A program made the translations under genes and the position numbers. Positions 45,528-53,872 of a stretch of DNA of 64,000 bases are shown piece after piece. This DNA is from Clostridia bacterium (GTDB taxonomy: Bacteria > Bacillota > Clostridia > Oscillospirales > Acutalibacteraceae): assembly GCA_017416485.1 (NCBI GenBank), contig JAFQCH010000006.1:34625-98624 (forward strand). Reading direction: 5' to 3'. The notes beneath the pieces were generated by a model, which was not told where the DNA came from, did not search any database, and worked only from the letters and a program-made list of their open reading frames with translations. Position 1 is the stretch's first letter. Every line of letters begins with the position of its first letter.

Positions 45528-46136
45528 TTATTCAGCCTCTTTCAAAAGTGCCGTCACACGGGGGCTGAGATAAGCCGACAGCAGCTCGGTGACAGCTTCG
45601 GCGGAATAATCATAATACACCGCACCGTTGTTGACGGCAATGCGGAAACCGCCGTCCATGCGGTCATTGGCCTTGAGAGTCACACCCTCACCGAGTTTCG
45701 CCTTGAGTGCACACAGCAGTGTGTTTTCCATCTTTGCAAGGTCAGCGCTGTTCAGAATCACGGCAAGATCATCCGCTTCGGGCTTGCCCGCCCAGTTGGC
45801 AACGGCGTTTTCAATCAAGCCCGCAAAATCAGCAGAAGAATAAACCGCATTCACATTTTTGCTGACAAGTGCATTTAACTCTTTTGCCACGCTTTCTCTG
45901 AACGAGATGAGCAGATTACGACCTGCCTGACGAAGTGCATCTTCACCCGACTTTACGGTTTTTGCGTTTTCTGCTTTTGCATCGGCAATCATTTTGTCCG
46001 CTTCTGCCCTGGCTTCGGCAATGATTCTTGCCGCCGTGGCTTCGGCTTCGTTGATGATGGCAGCCGACTTTTCTTCGGCGGCACAAACACCGTCTTTTTT
46101 GATTTGTTCAATGAGTTCCTGCAATTGTATTTCCAT
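45528..46136 (-). CDS. ntpE: V/A-type ATPase subunit E (peripheral stalk)
   Basis: 202 residues: a long charged N-terminal helix (EEKSAAIINEAEATAARIIA and following) forming the stalk coiled coil, and a globular C-terminal domain with MDGGFRIAVNNGAVYYDYS. First gene of the operon; AAAGGAG precedes the ATG. Confidence 0.93.
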   Translation of the reverse strand: MEIQLQELIEQIKKDGVCAAEEKSAAIINEAEATAARIIAEARAEADKMIADAKAENAKTVKSGEDALRQAGRNLLISFRESVAKELNALVSKNVNAVYSSADFAGLIENAVANWAGKPEADDLAVILNSADLAKMENTLLCALKAKLGEGVTLKANDRMDGGFRIAVNNGAVYYDYSAEAVTELLSAYLSPRVTALLKEAE

Positions 46137-46276
46137 GGTATTTCTCCTTTACCTGAATACTTTCAGTTTTGCCGTTCCGGCGCCGTTTTTTACAGGCTTT
46201 GCCCGAAAAAAACAGAAAAGAACCAACATCCTCTGCAGACAGCTGGTTCCGTTTGTTTATTATTTTCTTTTTATAT

Positions 46277-46306
46277 ATTATATAGTCTGTGCTGTGGGTT
46301 TGTCAA
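46277..46306 (-). promoter_or_regulatory. Promoter of V-ATPase operon
   Basis: TTGACA (46301-46306) and TATAAT (46277-46282) read leftward with an 18-base spacer. The 140-base leader down to ntpE contains a hairpin (GAACCA...TGGTTC near 46215-46245). Confidence 0.75.
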
Positions 46307-46346
46307 GGTAACACAAGCAAAAAGGACAACAAAAAAGGCACTTGCA

Positions 46347-46380
46347 AAAAAAGTATTTTCGTGCAGATTGATACTTTTTT
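46347..46380. terminator. Hairpin upstream of V-ATPase promoter
   Basis: AAAAAAGTAT pairs with ATACTTTTTT around a 14-base loop; it may insulate the V-ATPase operon from read-through. Confidence 0.45.
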
Positions 46381-46418
46381 AACAAATTATGCTGTTTGCC
46401 GTTTTTATTACAAATAAA

Positions 46419-46461
46419 TTTTGAATGCAGCGTTCACCTGTTTTCATATCTGCAAATCAAA
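46419..46461. repeat. Repeat R3, copy 1
   Basis: 43 bases similar to 49816-49859, including the identical stretch TTTTCATATCTGCAAATCAA. It lies about 115 bases upstream of the V-ATPase promoter. Confidence 0.6.
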
Positions 46462-46486
46462 TTGATGAAATAAAAACCATAAAAAC

Positions 46487-46515
46487 AGACCGCCTGATGC
46501 TGAATCAAGCGGTCT
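46487..46515. terminator. Terminator of metallophosphoesterase gene
   Basis: AGACCGC..TGA pairs with TCA..GCGGTCT, with A-run and T-run on the two sides. Near-identical hairpins recur at 60961 and 62958. Confidence 0.85.
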
Positions 46516-46532
46516 TTCGTTTTATATTCTGT

Positions 46533-47969
46533 TTAAAAATGTCCGCCGCGGATGGCAACGGCAATTTCGTCGATTTTCAGATAAATCAGTCCGAACAATT
46601 CGATGATCTTATAGAAAAGCGAACGGATGGTGAGTCTGATTTTGCCGTCCTCAAAGCCTTTGGTTTTCTGAATGGTGATACTGTCGAGCAGCTCGCTGTT
46701 GTCGCCGCGGAAGGTCTTGACCGCCATGGTGTCTGCGGTGAATTCAACCGTGGAATAGGTGGTCACATCGGCATCTTCAAACGCATAGGCGGTGTGCGGC
46801 CATTTTTCCATACCCTCGATGCTGCCCTGGTCGCAACAAGCATTGGTGTTGAGGTAAATAATGCCGTTGGGGTCGGTGTAGGTTTCGCCGCTTTCGGCTT
46901 TGCCGACCACAAGACCGTCACTGATAAAATGAGAACGCCCCTGCATGTGGGTGTGACCTGTGAAGACGATGTCGAGGTCATACATTTCATAGATGGGCTG
47001 GAAGACCGCATTCAGCAGAATGCCCGTTTCGGGTTCCAATGCGGCAACACCGGGGGCATAAAGCCCTTGGTGCATCACGCCGATTCTCCATTTTGCATCG
47101 GGGTTTGCTTCCACAGCTTCTTTTGCCATGGCTCTGTGGTCAGCCGCAGAACCCGAACAGGAATCAAACATAAGATACAGCACATCGCCGTAACGGAACC
47201 AGAAATCGCGGTCAAGCCCCGTGAAATACTTGCCGAAAAATTCGTTGGGCATGTGGGTGTAATATTCGTAGGTCATCCCCTTTTTGTCGTGGTTGCCGAT
47301 GGCAAGTGCAAGGGGCAGATTTCTTGTGTATGGGGGCATGAGCAGGGTCTGCCACTCGTCGGCGGCATTGCCTGTGGAGGTGTTGTCACCGGGGGACAGA
47401 AGGAAGCTGATGTCGGGATTCTTTGTGAGTGCTTCATCAAGCACACTCTGCCAGACATAGCCGATTCTGGACTGTTCTTCGGGGTTGTCATAGGACTGAC
47501 CGCCGATCTGAATGTCGCCGATGAGCATCATCTTGAAGCTGTCGAAGCCTTTGGATTCATACTTGTAAGCCTCACTCCAGCCGTCGTCACCAAGCCACTG
47601 ATAATAGTAGACCGTGTTTTCTTCGATTCCCGTCATGGTCACACGGCAGACAAGCTGTTCGTCGTTTTCGGCAGGGGTGGTTTCACCTGTGAATTCAACA
47701 TAGTCCGTCATAGCGGCATCATGGCCAAGTCTGACCACAGGCTGTGCGGTCGCTTTGTCGGCATGCCAGCAGATGTTGAGCTGTGTTTCGTCTGCACCGA
47801 CACAAAGAGTGGGAAGGGTGTTTTCGTCACGCAGATCAGCATAGACTGCGTTCCATTCTTCCTGCGTCAGCGATTGGTTATCGAATGCAGCAAACGAACC
47901 GACAAAAAAGGATTGCATCAAAAACAAAACGGAAAGAACAACAGCAAGGGCTTTGGAACAACGCTTCAT
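46533..47969 (-). CDS. Exported purple-acid-phosphatase-like metallophosphoesterase
   Basis: 478 residues with a signal peptide (KRCSKALAVVLSVLFLMQSF). An N-terminal fibronectin-like domain (about 60-150) as in purple acid phosphatases precedes the calcineurin-like domain: GDIQIGG, GDNTSTG, GNHDKKG and GHTHMQG give the metal ligands. Probably releases phosphate from organic esters outside the cell. The ATG follows TTGGAGGG. The final 40 residues form an amphipathic helix-like tail (LTIRSLFYKIIELFGLIYL) that might hold it to the membrane. Confidence 0.88.
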   Translation of the reverse strand: MKRCSKALAVVLSVLFLMQSFFVGSFAAFDNQSLTQEEWNAVYADLRDENTLPTLCVGADETQLNICWHADKATAQPVVRLGHDAAMTDYVEFTGETTPAENDEQLVCRVTMTGIEENTVYYYQWLGDDGWSEAYKYESKGFDSFKMMLIGDIQIGGQSYDNPEEQSRIGYVWQSVLDEALTKNPDISFLLSPGDNTSTGNAADEWQTLLMPPYTRNLPLALAIGNHDKKGMTYEYYTHMPNEFFGKYFTGLDRDFWFRYGDVLYLMFDSCSGSAADHRAMAKEAVEANPDAKWRIGVMHQGLYAPGVAALEPETGILLNAVFQPIYEMYDLDIVFTGHTHMQGRSHFISDGLVVGKAESGETYTDPNGIIYLNTNACCDQGSIEGMEKWPHTAYAFEDADVTTYSTVEFTADTMAVKTFRGDNSELLDSITIQKTKGFEDGKIRLTIRSLFYKIIELFGLIYLKIDEIAVAIRGGHF

Positions 47970-48074
47970 GGATATCCCTCCAATTTTCTGATATGTAAAT
48001 ATTTTACTACTTGCAAAAAAATTTGTCAACACAAAAACAAAAAACCAAAAAAGAGCCTGCCGATGCAGACCCTT

Positions 48075-48803
48075 TTACGGTTCTTGTTTTGTAAGTTTCA
48101 CAAAATCAGACGGAGTCATATTATAAAACCGTCTGAACACCGTGCCAAAATAAGACGGGGACGAAAACCCGATTTCTGCGCAGATCTCTTTGATTGTTTT
48201 TCCCCGCGAAAGCAGACTTTTTGCCTTTTCCAGCTTTTGCCGCAGAATATAGGAACTTAAATTTTCACCTATTTCTTTCTTGAAGATCTGCGACAGATAA
48301 TCCGCCGAAATCCCGCAATGAATTGCAACACATTCCACGCTGATTCTGTCGGCAAGATGTTCGTTTATGTATCGGATGCAACTTCTGACATGCGGCGAAA
48401 ACACAGGCTGCTTTTTGTTCTTTTTTACTTCTTTTGTCAGGTTGATAATCTCAAGTCCCAGACACATCAAAATGGAATCCTTGTCTGTCAGGGTGTCAAT
48501 TTTTTTGATGATTCTGTCCGAAAAGTCGTAGGCTTTGGCTTCGCTGATGCCGCCTTGTATGGCATAGCGAGTTGCAAGGGTGATGGTGCTGACCGCCATG
48601 TATTTATACTGCATCACGTCATCCTCACTCATTCTGCCCATCACAATGAGTGAATCAATGTTTTTAAGCTGTGCAAGCAAAGCTCCAACATCCCCCTGTT
48701 GTACGCAGGAAAACAAACGAATCTCGGCACTGTAGGGTGTATGCTTTTCATCGAGAGCACCGCCTTGTGCCGTCTTCACGGTTACGAGTTCGCCGATGTT
48801 CAT
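48075..48803 (-). CDS. AraC-family transcriptional regulator
   Basis: 242 residues with two C-terminal helix-turn-helix units: ISVECVAIHCGISADYLSQI then KTIKEICAEIGFSSPSYFGT and the ending FRRFYNMTPSDFVKL. The N-terminal part is alpha-helical, not a cupin. The start 48803 is five bases beyond the kinase stop, so the two are translated together. It likely controls sugar genes nearby such as the MFS/GH106-like pair, by inference from position. Confidence 0.88.
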   Translation of the reverse strand: MNIGELVTVKTAQGGALDEKHTPYSAEIRLFSCVQQGDVGALLAQLKNIDSLIVMGRMSEDDVMQYKYMAVSTITLATRYAIQGGISEAKAYDFSDRIIKKIDTLTDKDSILMCLGLEIINLTKEVKKNKKQPVFSPHVRSCIRYINEHLADRISVECVAIHCGISADYLSQIFKKEIGENLSSYILRQKLEKAKSLLSRGKTIKEICAEIGFSSPSYFGTVFRRFYNMTPSDFVKLTKQEP

Positions 48804-48808
48804 CTTTT

Positions 48809-49759
48809 TCACATCTTTTCTTTCAGCTTTTTCATCTCTTTTTTCAGCCGCATATTGTTCAGATCCTCCCACAAGTGTATATCAAGACCGCCTTTCAGTC
48901 GCATTGACGCTTCGTGTATGGAGGCATAATAAGCAACTCTGAAATCAGTAAATTCAGAGGTTTGGCAATTTCTTTTGTATGTTTCATACAGACCGTAGGC
49001 GTCACCCCACATATTGCGCAATTGGTACAGATCGTATTCCCTGTCTGCCCACATCGCACCGCAAGGGTCAATAAAAGCATGCAGCGTTAATGTTTTCGGG
49101 TCAGCCATGATGTTCATGATATTCAGGTCGCCGTGGATCAGTATAGGCTTTGATTCTTCTTCGGGTAGTTTATTAAAAAGCTGCGTCGCTTCGCAAAGCA
49201 GTTGCAATTTTTTCTTGCTGAATTTACCTTTTTCGGATAACTCTTTTAATGCTTTGAGCCAAGGCTCTTGCTTTTCTTTTTTATAGAACTCTATCCAACT
49301 GTCATAAACGGGATTCGACAACGCGCCGAATTTTTCGCCCGAAACCCCGTGCCATTCAAGCATACCTGCAACCACATCATCAGCAAATTTCTGTTTTTGT
49401 TCCTTCTTTCTTAATAAAAACGCAGGATTCAGCACATTATGTCCATCCACAAAGGTCATTGCAAGAATCGCGGTTTCTTCATCTTCATATGTAAAAATTA
49501 CATTCGGCATTTGAACCTGTGTATTCTGCGAAAGAATCTGCAACTGTTCTGATTCTTCATGTTGAGAGCCTTGCACCCTGTAAGCCTTGACGGCAATTGT
49601 TTCACCATCAGAAAGGACAGCCTTATAAACCCTGCCGAAGCTGCCGCCGCCGATGAATTTGATTTTTTCGGTTTTTTTGTTCAGATTGTTAAAAATAATA
49701 CCCGGCAAGATGGGCAACAAATGCTTGTCGCTATTGTCGAGAATTTTCATTTTCTCCAT
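48809..49759 (-). CDS. Protein-kinase-like small-molecule phosphotransferase
   Basis: 316 residues of kinase fold with a glycine-rich loop GGGSFGRVYKA, Lys in IAVKAY, catalytic loop ILIHGDLNIMNIM and metal Asp in FIDPCG. The HGDLN..N form fits the aminoglycoside phosphotransferase/fructosamine-kinase group more than a Ser/Thr kinase, but the Gly loop is protein-kinase-like. Substrate unknown. Two close ATGs (49759, 49750) share the site AAAGGAAAGGAG. Transcribed with the AraC gene. Confidence 0.82.
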   Translation of the reverse strand: MEKMKILDNSDKHLLPILPGIIFNNLNKKTEKIKFIGGGSFGRVYKAVLSDGETIAVKAYRVQGSQHEESEQLQILSQNTQVQMPNVIFTYEDEETAILAMTFVDGHNVLNPAFLLRKKEQKQKFADDVVAGMLEWHGVSGEKFGALSNPVYDSWIEFYKKEKQEPWLKALKELSEKGKFSKKKLQLLCEATQLFNKLPEEESKPILIHGDLNIMNIMADPKTLTLHAFIDPCGAMWADREYDLYQLRNMWGDAYGLYETYKRNCQTSEFTDFRVAYYASIHEASMRLKGGLDIHLWEDLNNMRLKKEMKKLKEKM

Positions 49760-49798
49760 GCTCCTTTCCTTTAAAAGTCGGTATGCTGTTTTGTTTTT

Positions 49799-49859
49799 AT
49801 TTTATCATACGCTGTTTTTGAATGCAACAATTCACGCATTTTCATATCTGCAAATCAAA
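49799..49859 (-). promoter_or_regulatory. Promoter of kinase-AraC operon within repeat R3, copy 2
   Basis: TTGCAT (49822-49827) and TAAAAT (49799-49804), spacer 17, read leftward. The R3 repeat (49816-49859) covers the -35 box and the 30 bases upstream, so R3 may be a regulator site. Confidence 0.55.
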
Positions 49860-49882
49860 ATAATCAAGGAAATTTGATAAAG

Positions 49883-49897
49883 AAATTACGGTTTATC
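49883..49897. promoter_or_regulatory. Copy of the AAATTACGGTTTATC motif
   Basis: Fourth copy; on the minus strand it overlaps the end of a short open frame (49886-49990). Confidence 0.4.
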
Positions 49898-49990
49898 GGG
49901 CGTTGCCGTATATATGCAATCGCCAGCCGGGACGGTCATTTTCGTCTGCTCGCCCCGGCTGTAATACACTTCGATTTTCTTGCCGATCTT
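49886..49990 (-). pseudogene. Possible remnant of a gene 3' end
   Basis: An open stretch of 34 codons ending in a stop; its middle reads KKIEVYYSRGEQTKMTV, looking like real protein (beta-strand alternation), but it starts right after a stop with no ribosome site. No family recognised. It may be what is left of a deleted gene. Confidence 0.3.
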
Positions 49991-50012
49991 TCAAAAAACG
50001 TCGCGGAACCTG

Positions 50013-52469
50013 TCATTGCGTATGCAATGCGACAGGACCGAACAGCCCGCCCGATACAAAGTCTTTGGCGAAATGTTTCTCCGCTTCAAAATACGGCGAT
50101 AATTCTTCTGTTTTCCGATTGTCAAAGAAATCGGTGTGCAGATACCAATTTGCCGAAGTGTTCGTTACTTTAATTTTCAGGTGGTTCTCTTTGCGCAGCA
50201 CACCCGCAGGAACCTGCACCCTGTGTGGCGACATCAGAACAGCACCCAAAGGCTGATCGTTCAGATACACCTGTGCTGCAAAATGCACTTCTCCGAGGTC
50301 GAGTTCACCGGCTTTCCCCGTCTTTTCAGCGGGAAGTGTGAATGTTGTTTCATAAACACAGCTTCCCGAATAAGCACTGCCGATCAAATCAGACCACTCC
50401 CCCGTGCGGACGGCAACAGCAGGGTCTGCGTGTTTTATGGTTTCAAATCCGTTTTCATTGCAAACGAGTTCTGTTTCTTTGCGGAACAAAAATTCGTCGG
50501 CAAGATCGAATCTGTCTTTGCACTCTGTTTTGTCTTCTGCAGGCAGGGTTTCGTCTGTCAGCAAGATTACAGCCGTTTCGCCGACGGTAAGAGAAAGATT
50601 CAGAATGTTATTTTCGGTTTCAAAATGCCGAAGCGTGCCGTTTTCCAAATCAAGCAGATATCCGTCTGCTGAAGGCAGGTGAATGTGATATTCTCGGCTT
50701 TCCCCTTTTTCACAAAACAGCAAAAACAAATCTGCATTTTCTGCTTTTCTGTGCATGGCACGAAGCCCTTTTCCCTCTACCTGCAGAACAGGGGTAAGGG
50801 CAGGAAGGTCGTGCGAAACGCACCCGCCGCCTGCAACAAAACGGCGCAGTACCTCTTGGGTATCTTGCGGCACAAAGGCGCCTGCAGGGATGATAATGTG
50901 TCGGTATACCGCACTGCCAATGCAAATACAGCCGTCGTCTGCGCCTTTGGATGCTTGTATAACATCATCATCAACAATATCGAAATCGACCGTTTTGTCT
51001 TCGAGTGCTCTGCCGAGGGTGTCGAAAATTTCCGCCGTTTTTTCTGCTTGCAGACCGCCCTGAAAATCGTGAACGGGATAGTAAAGTGCCGTTTCGCAGA
51101 TACGATCTCCGAGGGACGATATGTATGCCAAGCGTTCCGTATAGCGGTTGAAGTGGGGCAGAAAGCGGCAATACGGCTGATTTTTTGTAAAAACAGGCAG
51201 TTCCTGTGCAAGGTATGCACCTTTGCGGGCAAGGGGAAAATTGAACGGATTGAAAATATTGATTCCGCGTACAGCCTGATAGCCGACCGTGTAGCGCATG
51301 ATGTCATACGTCAACCCGGGACCTGCCACACCGAAGATTTCACTCATGGCAAATTTTGTGCCGTTGTGTGCGGCGGCAGAGGACGCATACCGCGGGAAAA
51401 ATCCGTTGTAAGCGTTCATATCGTCGTTGTCTGTGGTTCTGTTTTCGGGATAGAGCTGACGCCGGATCACATCCACACCCGGAATATCAAAACACCGCAA
51501 GGCACGCATCAGGTTGAAGTTGCCGCCGCCGTGCATGCAGCCGAGCGGAGAGTGATCCTTATCGAGATGCCCCGTGAAAGCCATACCGTGTTCGTTTGCC
51601 CATTTTTTGCACGGCAGAAGAAAATTTTCGCAGAACATCCGACTGCACAAATCATACCAACGGTGCAGGATATGCACATTTTCTTCTGAAGGGGGGATTT
51701 TTTGTGCCAGCAAGGGCAGATGCGGCAATATGGATTCACCGTAGAGGCACTCATACTTGTCTGCCAATTCTTTGTTAAAGGGGCGCAAGGGTGCTTTTGG
51801 CTCATCCGTAAAAACGGCAGTAACAGTATTTCCAAGCAGCTTTTTTGTGGCCGCGGCATATTGTTCGTGCGTGATTGCAATAAAATATTGCGTTGCATCT
51901 TTGTTGAGCAGATCGGGATAATCTGCAGTGCCGTAGCTTTCTTTTTCTGCGACATACTCACACACAAGGGTGTCTGCCGAAAACACAACCCCCTCCGTAA
52001 TCAGTTCATTGTCATTCACAAAAGCTGCAAGCACGGCAGGACTTGTTTTTTTATACACCTCGCCTGCCGAAAAAGGTTTTTCATAAAATTTGAGAACCTG
52101 TCGGGCATATTCGGGATGCGCCTGCAGAACTTTTCCGCAAGCACCGCCCGACGGCCATCCGCCTTCATCATAAATCCAGCAATGCATGCCGCATTCTTTG
52201 CCTTTGCGGACGGCATAGGCACAAAGTGCAAAGTATTCTGCGGAGAGGTAGTCAGGTGCAAGATTGGTGGGCATGCTGTCAGGGCGAAAATTCTTCGGCT
52301 CGGGAAGAATATAAAAGGCCCGTATGCCGAGGTCGCACATTTCAGCCAGCTGTTCGTCTATGATTTCTCGGGTGCAGATATCATTCCAAACCCACACATA
52401 AACAGGCGAATATGAAACATCGGGGGTGCGAAAAGTATTTATATCGAACGTATCATTATTATTCATCAT
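50013..52469 (-). CDS. GH106-like glycoside hydrolase (alpha-L-rhamnosidase type)
   Basis: 818 residues, no signal peptide. The barrel start VYVWVWNDICTREIIDEQLA and IYDEGGWPSGGACG match GH106 and related proteins; AVFTDEPKAP and TGHLDKDHSPLGC continue the barrel, and the C-terminal ETTFTLP...LDLGEVHFAAQVYLNDQPLG is a galactose-binding-like jelly roll. Probably an alpha-L-rhamnosidase or related debranching enzyme. ATG 52469 fits AAGGA seven bases upstream; longer starts would overlap the transporter gene. It follows the MFS gene by 19 bases. Confidence 0.75.
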   Translation of the reverse strand: MMNNNDTFDINTFRTPDVSYSPVYVWVWNDICTREIIDEQLAEMCDLGIRAFYILPEPKNFRPDSMPTNLAPDYLSAEYFALCAYAVRKGKECGMHCWIYDEGGWPSGGACGKVLQAHPEYARQVLKFYEKPFSAGEVYKKTSPAVLAAFVNDNELITEGVVFSADTLVCEYVAEKESYGTADYPDLLNKDATQYFIAITHEQYAAATKKLLGNTVTAVFTDEPKAPLRPFNKELADKYECLYGESILPHLPLLAQKIPPSEENVHILHRWYDLCSRMFCENFLLPCKKWANEHGMAFTGHLDKDHSPLGCMHGGGNFNLMRALRCFDIPGVDVIRRQLYPENRTTDNDDMNAYNGFFPRYASSAAAHNGTKFAMSEIFGVAGPGLTYDIMRYTVGYQAVRGINIFNPFNFPLARKGAYLAQELPVFTKNQPYCRFLPHFNRYTERLAYISSLGDRICETALYYPVHDFQGGLQAEKTAEIFDTLGRALEDKTVDFDIVDDDVIQASKGADDGCICIGSAVYRHIIIPAGAFVPQDTQEVLRRFVAGGGCVSHDLPALTPVLQVEGKGLRAMHRKAENADLFLLFCEKGESREYHIHLPSADGYLLDLENGTLRHFETENNILNLSLTVGETAVILLTDETLPAEDKTECKDRFDLADEFLFRKETELVCNENGFETIKHADPAVAVRTGEWSDLIGSAYSGSCVYETTFTLPAEKTGKAGELDLGEVHFAAQVYLNDQPLGAVLMSPHRVQVPAGVLRKENHLKIKVTNTSANWYLHTDFFDNRKTEELSPYFEAEKHFAKDFVSGGLFGPVALHTQ

Positions 52470-52488
52470 GTTGTAGTCCTTCGCTTTT

Positions 52489-53667
52489 TCAGACATCAGC
52501 ATTGTATTTATTCTGCTTTTTCAGTTTTTTTACAAACAGCAGCAGAGATATGACCATAACACCATACAGTACAGCAAGCACAACGGGATACACACCTATG
52601 CCGAACAGTTTGCTTACAAGGCTGACCATGGGCGGTGCCAGCATCACACCGATGTAGGCAAATGCGATCTGTGAACCCATAATCGATTGTGATACTTCTT
52701 TGCCGAAGTTGTGCGGTGTCAGGTGGATCATATTCGGATAGACCGAGCCGTTGCCCAAACCGATCAGGAACAATCCGATCACAGCAAATGCACCGTTCAG
52801 AGGAAGAAGAATCAGCACAACGGCAGGGGCAAGAATGACAACACCAATTGCAATGCGTTTCCATGTGTTGATTTTTTCGGAAAGTACCCCCGAAAGAAAA
52901 CGGCCGACGGACATGCCGATATAATAAACCGTCAGCGCAAGAGCCCCATGCTTTGCCGCAAAGCCTTTTGCGGTTACAAGGTATGTACTTCCCCAGACTC
53001 CGCAGGCATATTCAATTGCATTGGTTGCAAGCATAATGACCCACACCAGCCATACTTGCGGCATTTTTGCCATTTGCAAAAGCTTGAGATTAACACTCTT
53101 TTCATCTTCTGCTGGCTCTGCCGAAGCCGTCCTTTTCCACAGGGGCAAAGAGATGAGCAACAACAAGGTGATCGCCGCCTGCACAAAAAAAGCATAACGA
53201 TAACCGCTTCGCCATCCCGCATCACTTAATGCCTGCGACATAAGATAAGGGCTTAAGGATACCCCCACTCCGTAAAAACAGTGCAGAAAGTTCATGTGGC
53301 TTGCCTTGAAGTGCAGGGCAACATAATTATTTAACCCCGCATCAATCGCACCGGCACCAAGTCCGAGAAGAACCGCCAACGGGATCATAGCCAAAAAAGC
53401 CGGTGCAAAAGAGAAGCCGAGCAAAGACAGTGCCGTCATGGCGGTGCTGAACGCCGTAACCTTCGCCGTGCCGAATTTATTGAGGATGCCCGCACTGAAC
53501 ATGCTTGAGAGCACCGTGCAACCGGAAATGATGAATGTGAGCATACTCACCGCTTCAACGGGGATGTTCATTTGCGTATGCACGTCAGGCCATGCCGAGC
53601 CGATGAGCGAATCAGGCACACCGAGTCCGATAAATGCAACATAGATTACGATCAATAAAAAAACCAT
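52489..53667 (-). CDS. Major facilitator superfamily sugar transporter
   Basis: 392 residues, twelve hydrophobic segments. GVPDSLIGSAWPDV near the N-terminus and GLGAGAIDAGLNNYVALHF resemble fucose/glucose-type MFS permeases (FHS/FucP-like). A hydrophilic loop (KRTASAEPAEDEKSVN) separates the halves. With the GH106-like enzyme behind it, an oligosaccharide or deoxy-sugar substrate is inferred. Start ATG 53667 follows GGGAGGG; TTG 53679 is less likely. Confidence 0.87.
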   Translation of the reverse strand: MVFLLIVIYVAFIGLGVPDSLIGSAWPDVHTQMNIPVEAVSMLTFIISGCTVLSSMFSAGILNKFGTAKVTAFSTAMTALSLLGFSFAPAFLAMIPLAVLLGLGAGAIDAGLNNYVALHFKASHMNFLHCFYGVGVSLSPYLMSQALSDAGWRSGYRYAFFVQAAITLLLLISLPLWKRTASAEPAEDEKSVNLKLLQMAKMPQVWLVWVIMLATNAIEYACGVWGSTYLVTAKGFAAKHGALALTVYYIGMSVGRFLSGVLSEKINTWKRIAIGVVILAPAVVLILLPLNGAFAVIGLFLIGLGNGSVYPNMIHLTPHNFGKEVSQSIMGSQIAFAYIGVMLAPPMVSLVSKLFGIGVYPVVLAVLYGVMVISLLLFVKKLKKQNKYNADV

Positions 53668-53721
53668 AAACCCTCCCAACCATTCTGCACGATTGTGTTT
53701 TTAAAAAAGGAGTTGCACAGG

Positions 53722-53741
53722 GTGACGGGTATAATCCGTCA
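53722..53741. promoter_or_regulatory. Leader hairpin of MFS/GH106-like operon
   Basis: GTGACGG/CCGTCAC inverted repeat between the promoter and the start codon; could be an operator or an RNA leader structure. Confidence 0.35.
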
Positions 53742-53780
53742 CTCTATCCTGCAAAAAAGGGATCAGCAATATTTGCTGTA

Positions 53781-53809
53781 ATTATATAGTAAAAATAAAA
53801 ATACGTCAA
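53781..53809 (-). promoter_or_regulatory. Promoter of MFS/GH106-like operon
   Basis: TTGACG (53804-53809) and TATAAT (53781-53786), spacer 17, read leftward. Confidence 0.75.
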
Positions 53810-53818
53810 TCGCAAAAA

Positions 53819-53862
53819 AACAACCTTGCAGGGATAAAAAGCCAACACTGCAAGGCTGTTTT
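53819..53862 (-). terminator. Terminator of cotJC-like gene
   Basis: AACAGCCTTGCAG-type stem pairs across about 15 bases with CTGCAAGGTTG; T-run on the minus strand. Confidence 0.75.
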
Positions 53863-53872
53863 TATCATTTTT

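Noticed and set aside
46425..48260. 611-codon plus-strand frame across the metallophosphoesterase gene
   Set aside because: Opposite strand carries the metal-ligand motifs and a signal peptide; this frame lacks ribosome site and domains.
48809..49759. Eukaryote-type Ser/Thr protein kinase
   Set aside because: Catalytic loop is HGDLN..N as in aminoglycoside/fructosamine-type kinases and there is no PASTA or membrane segment.
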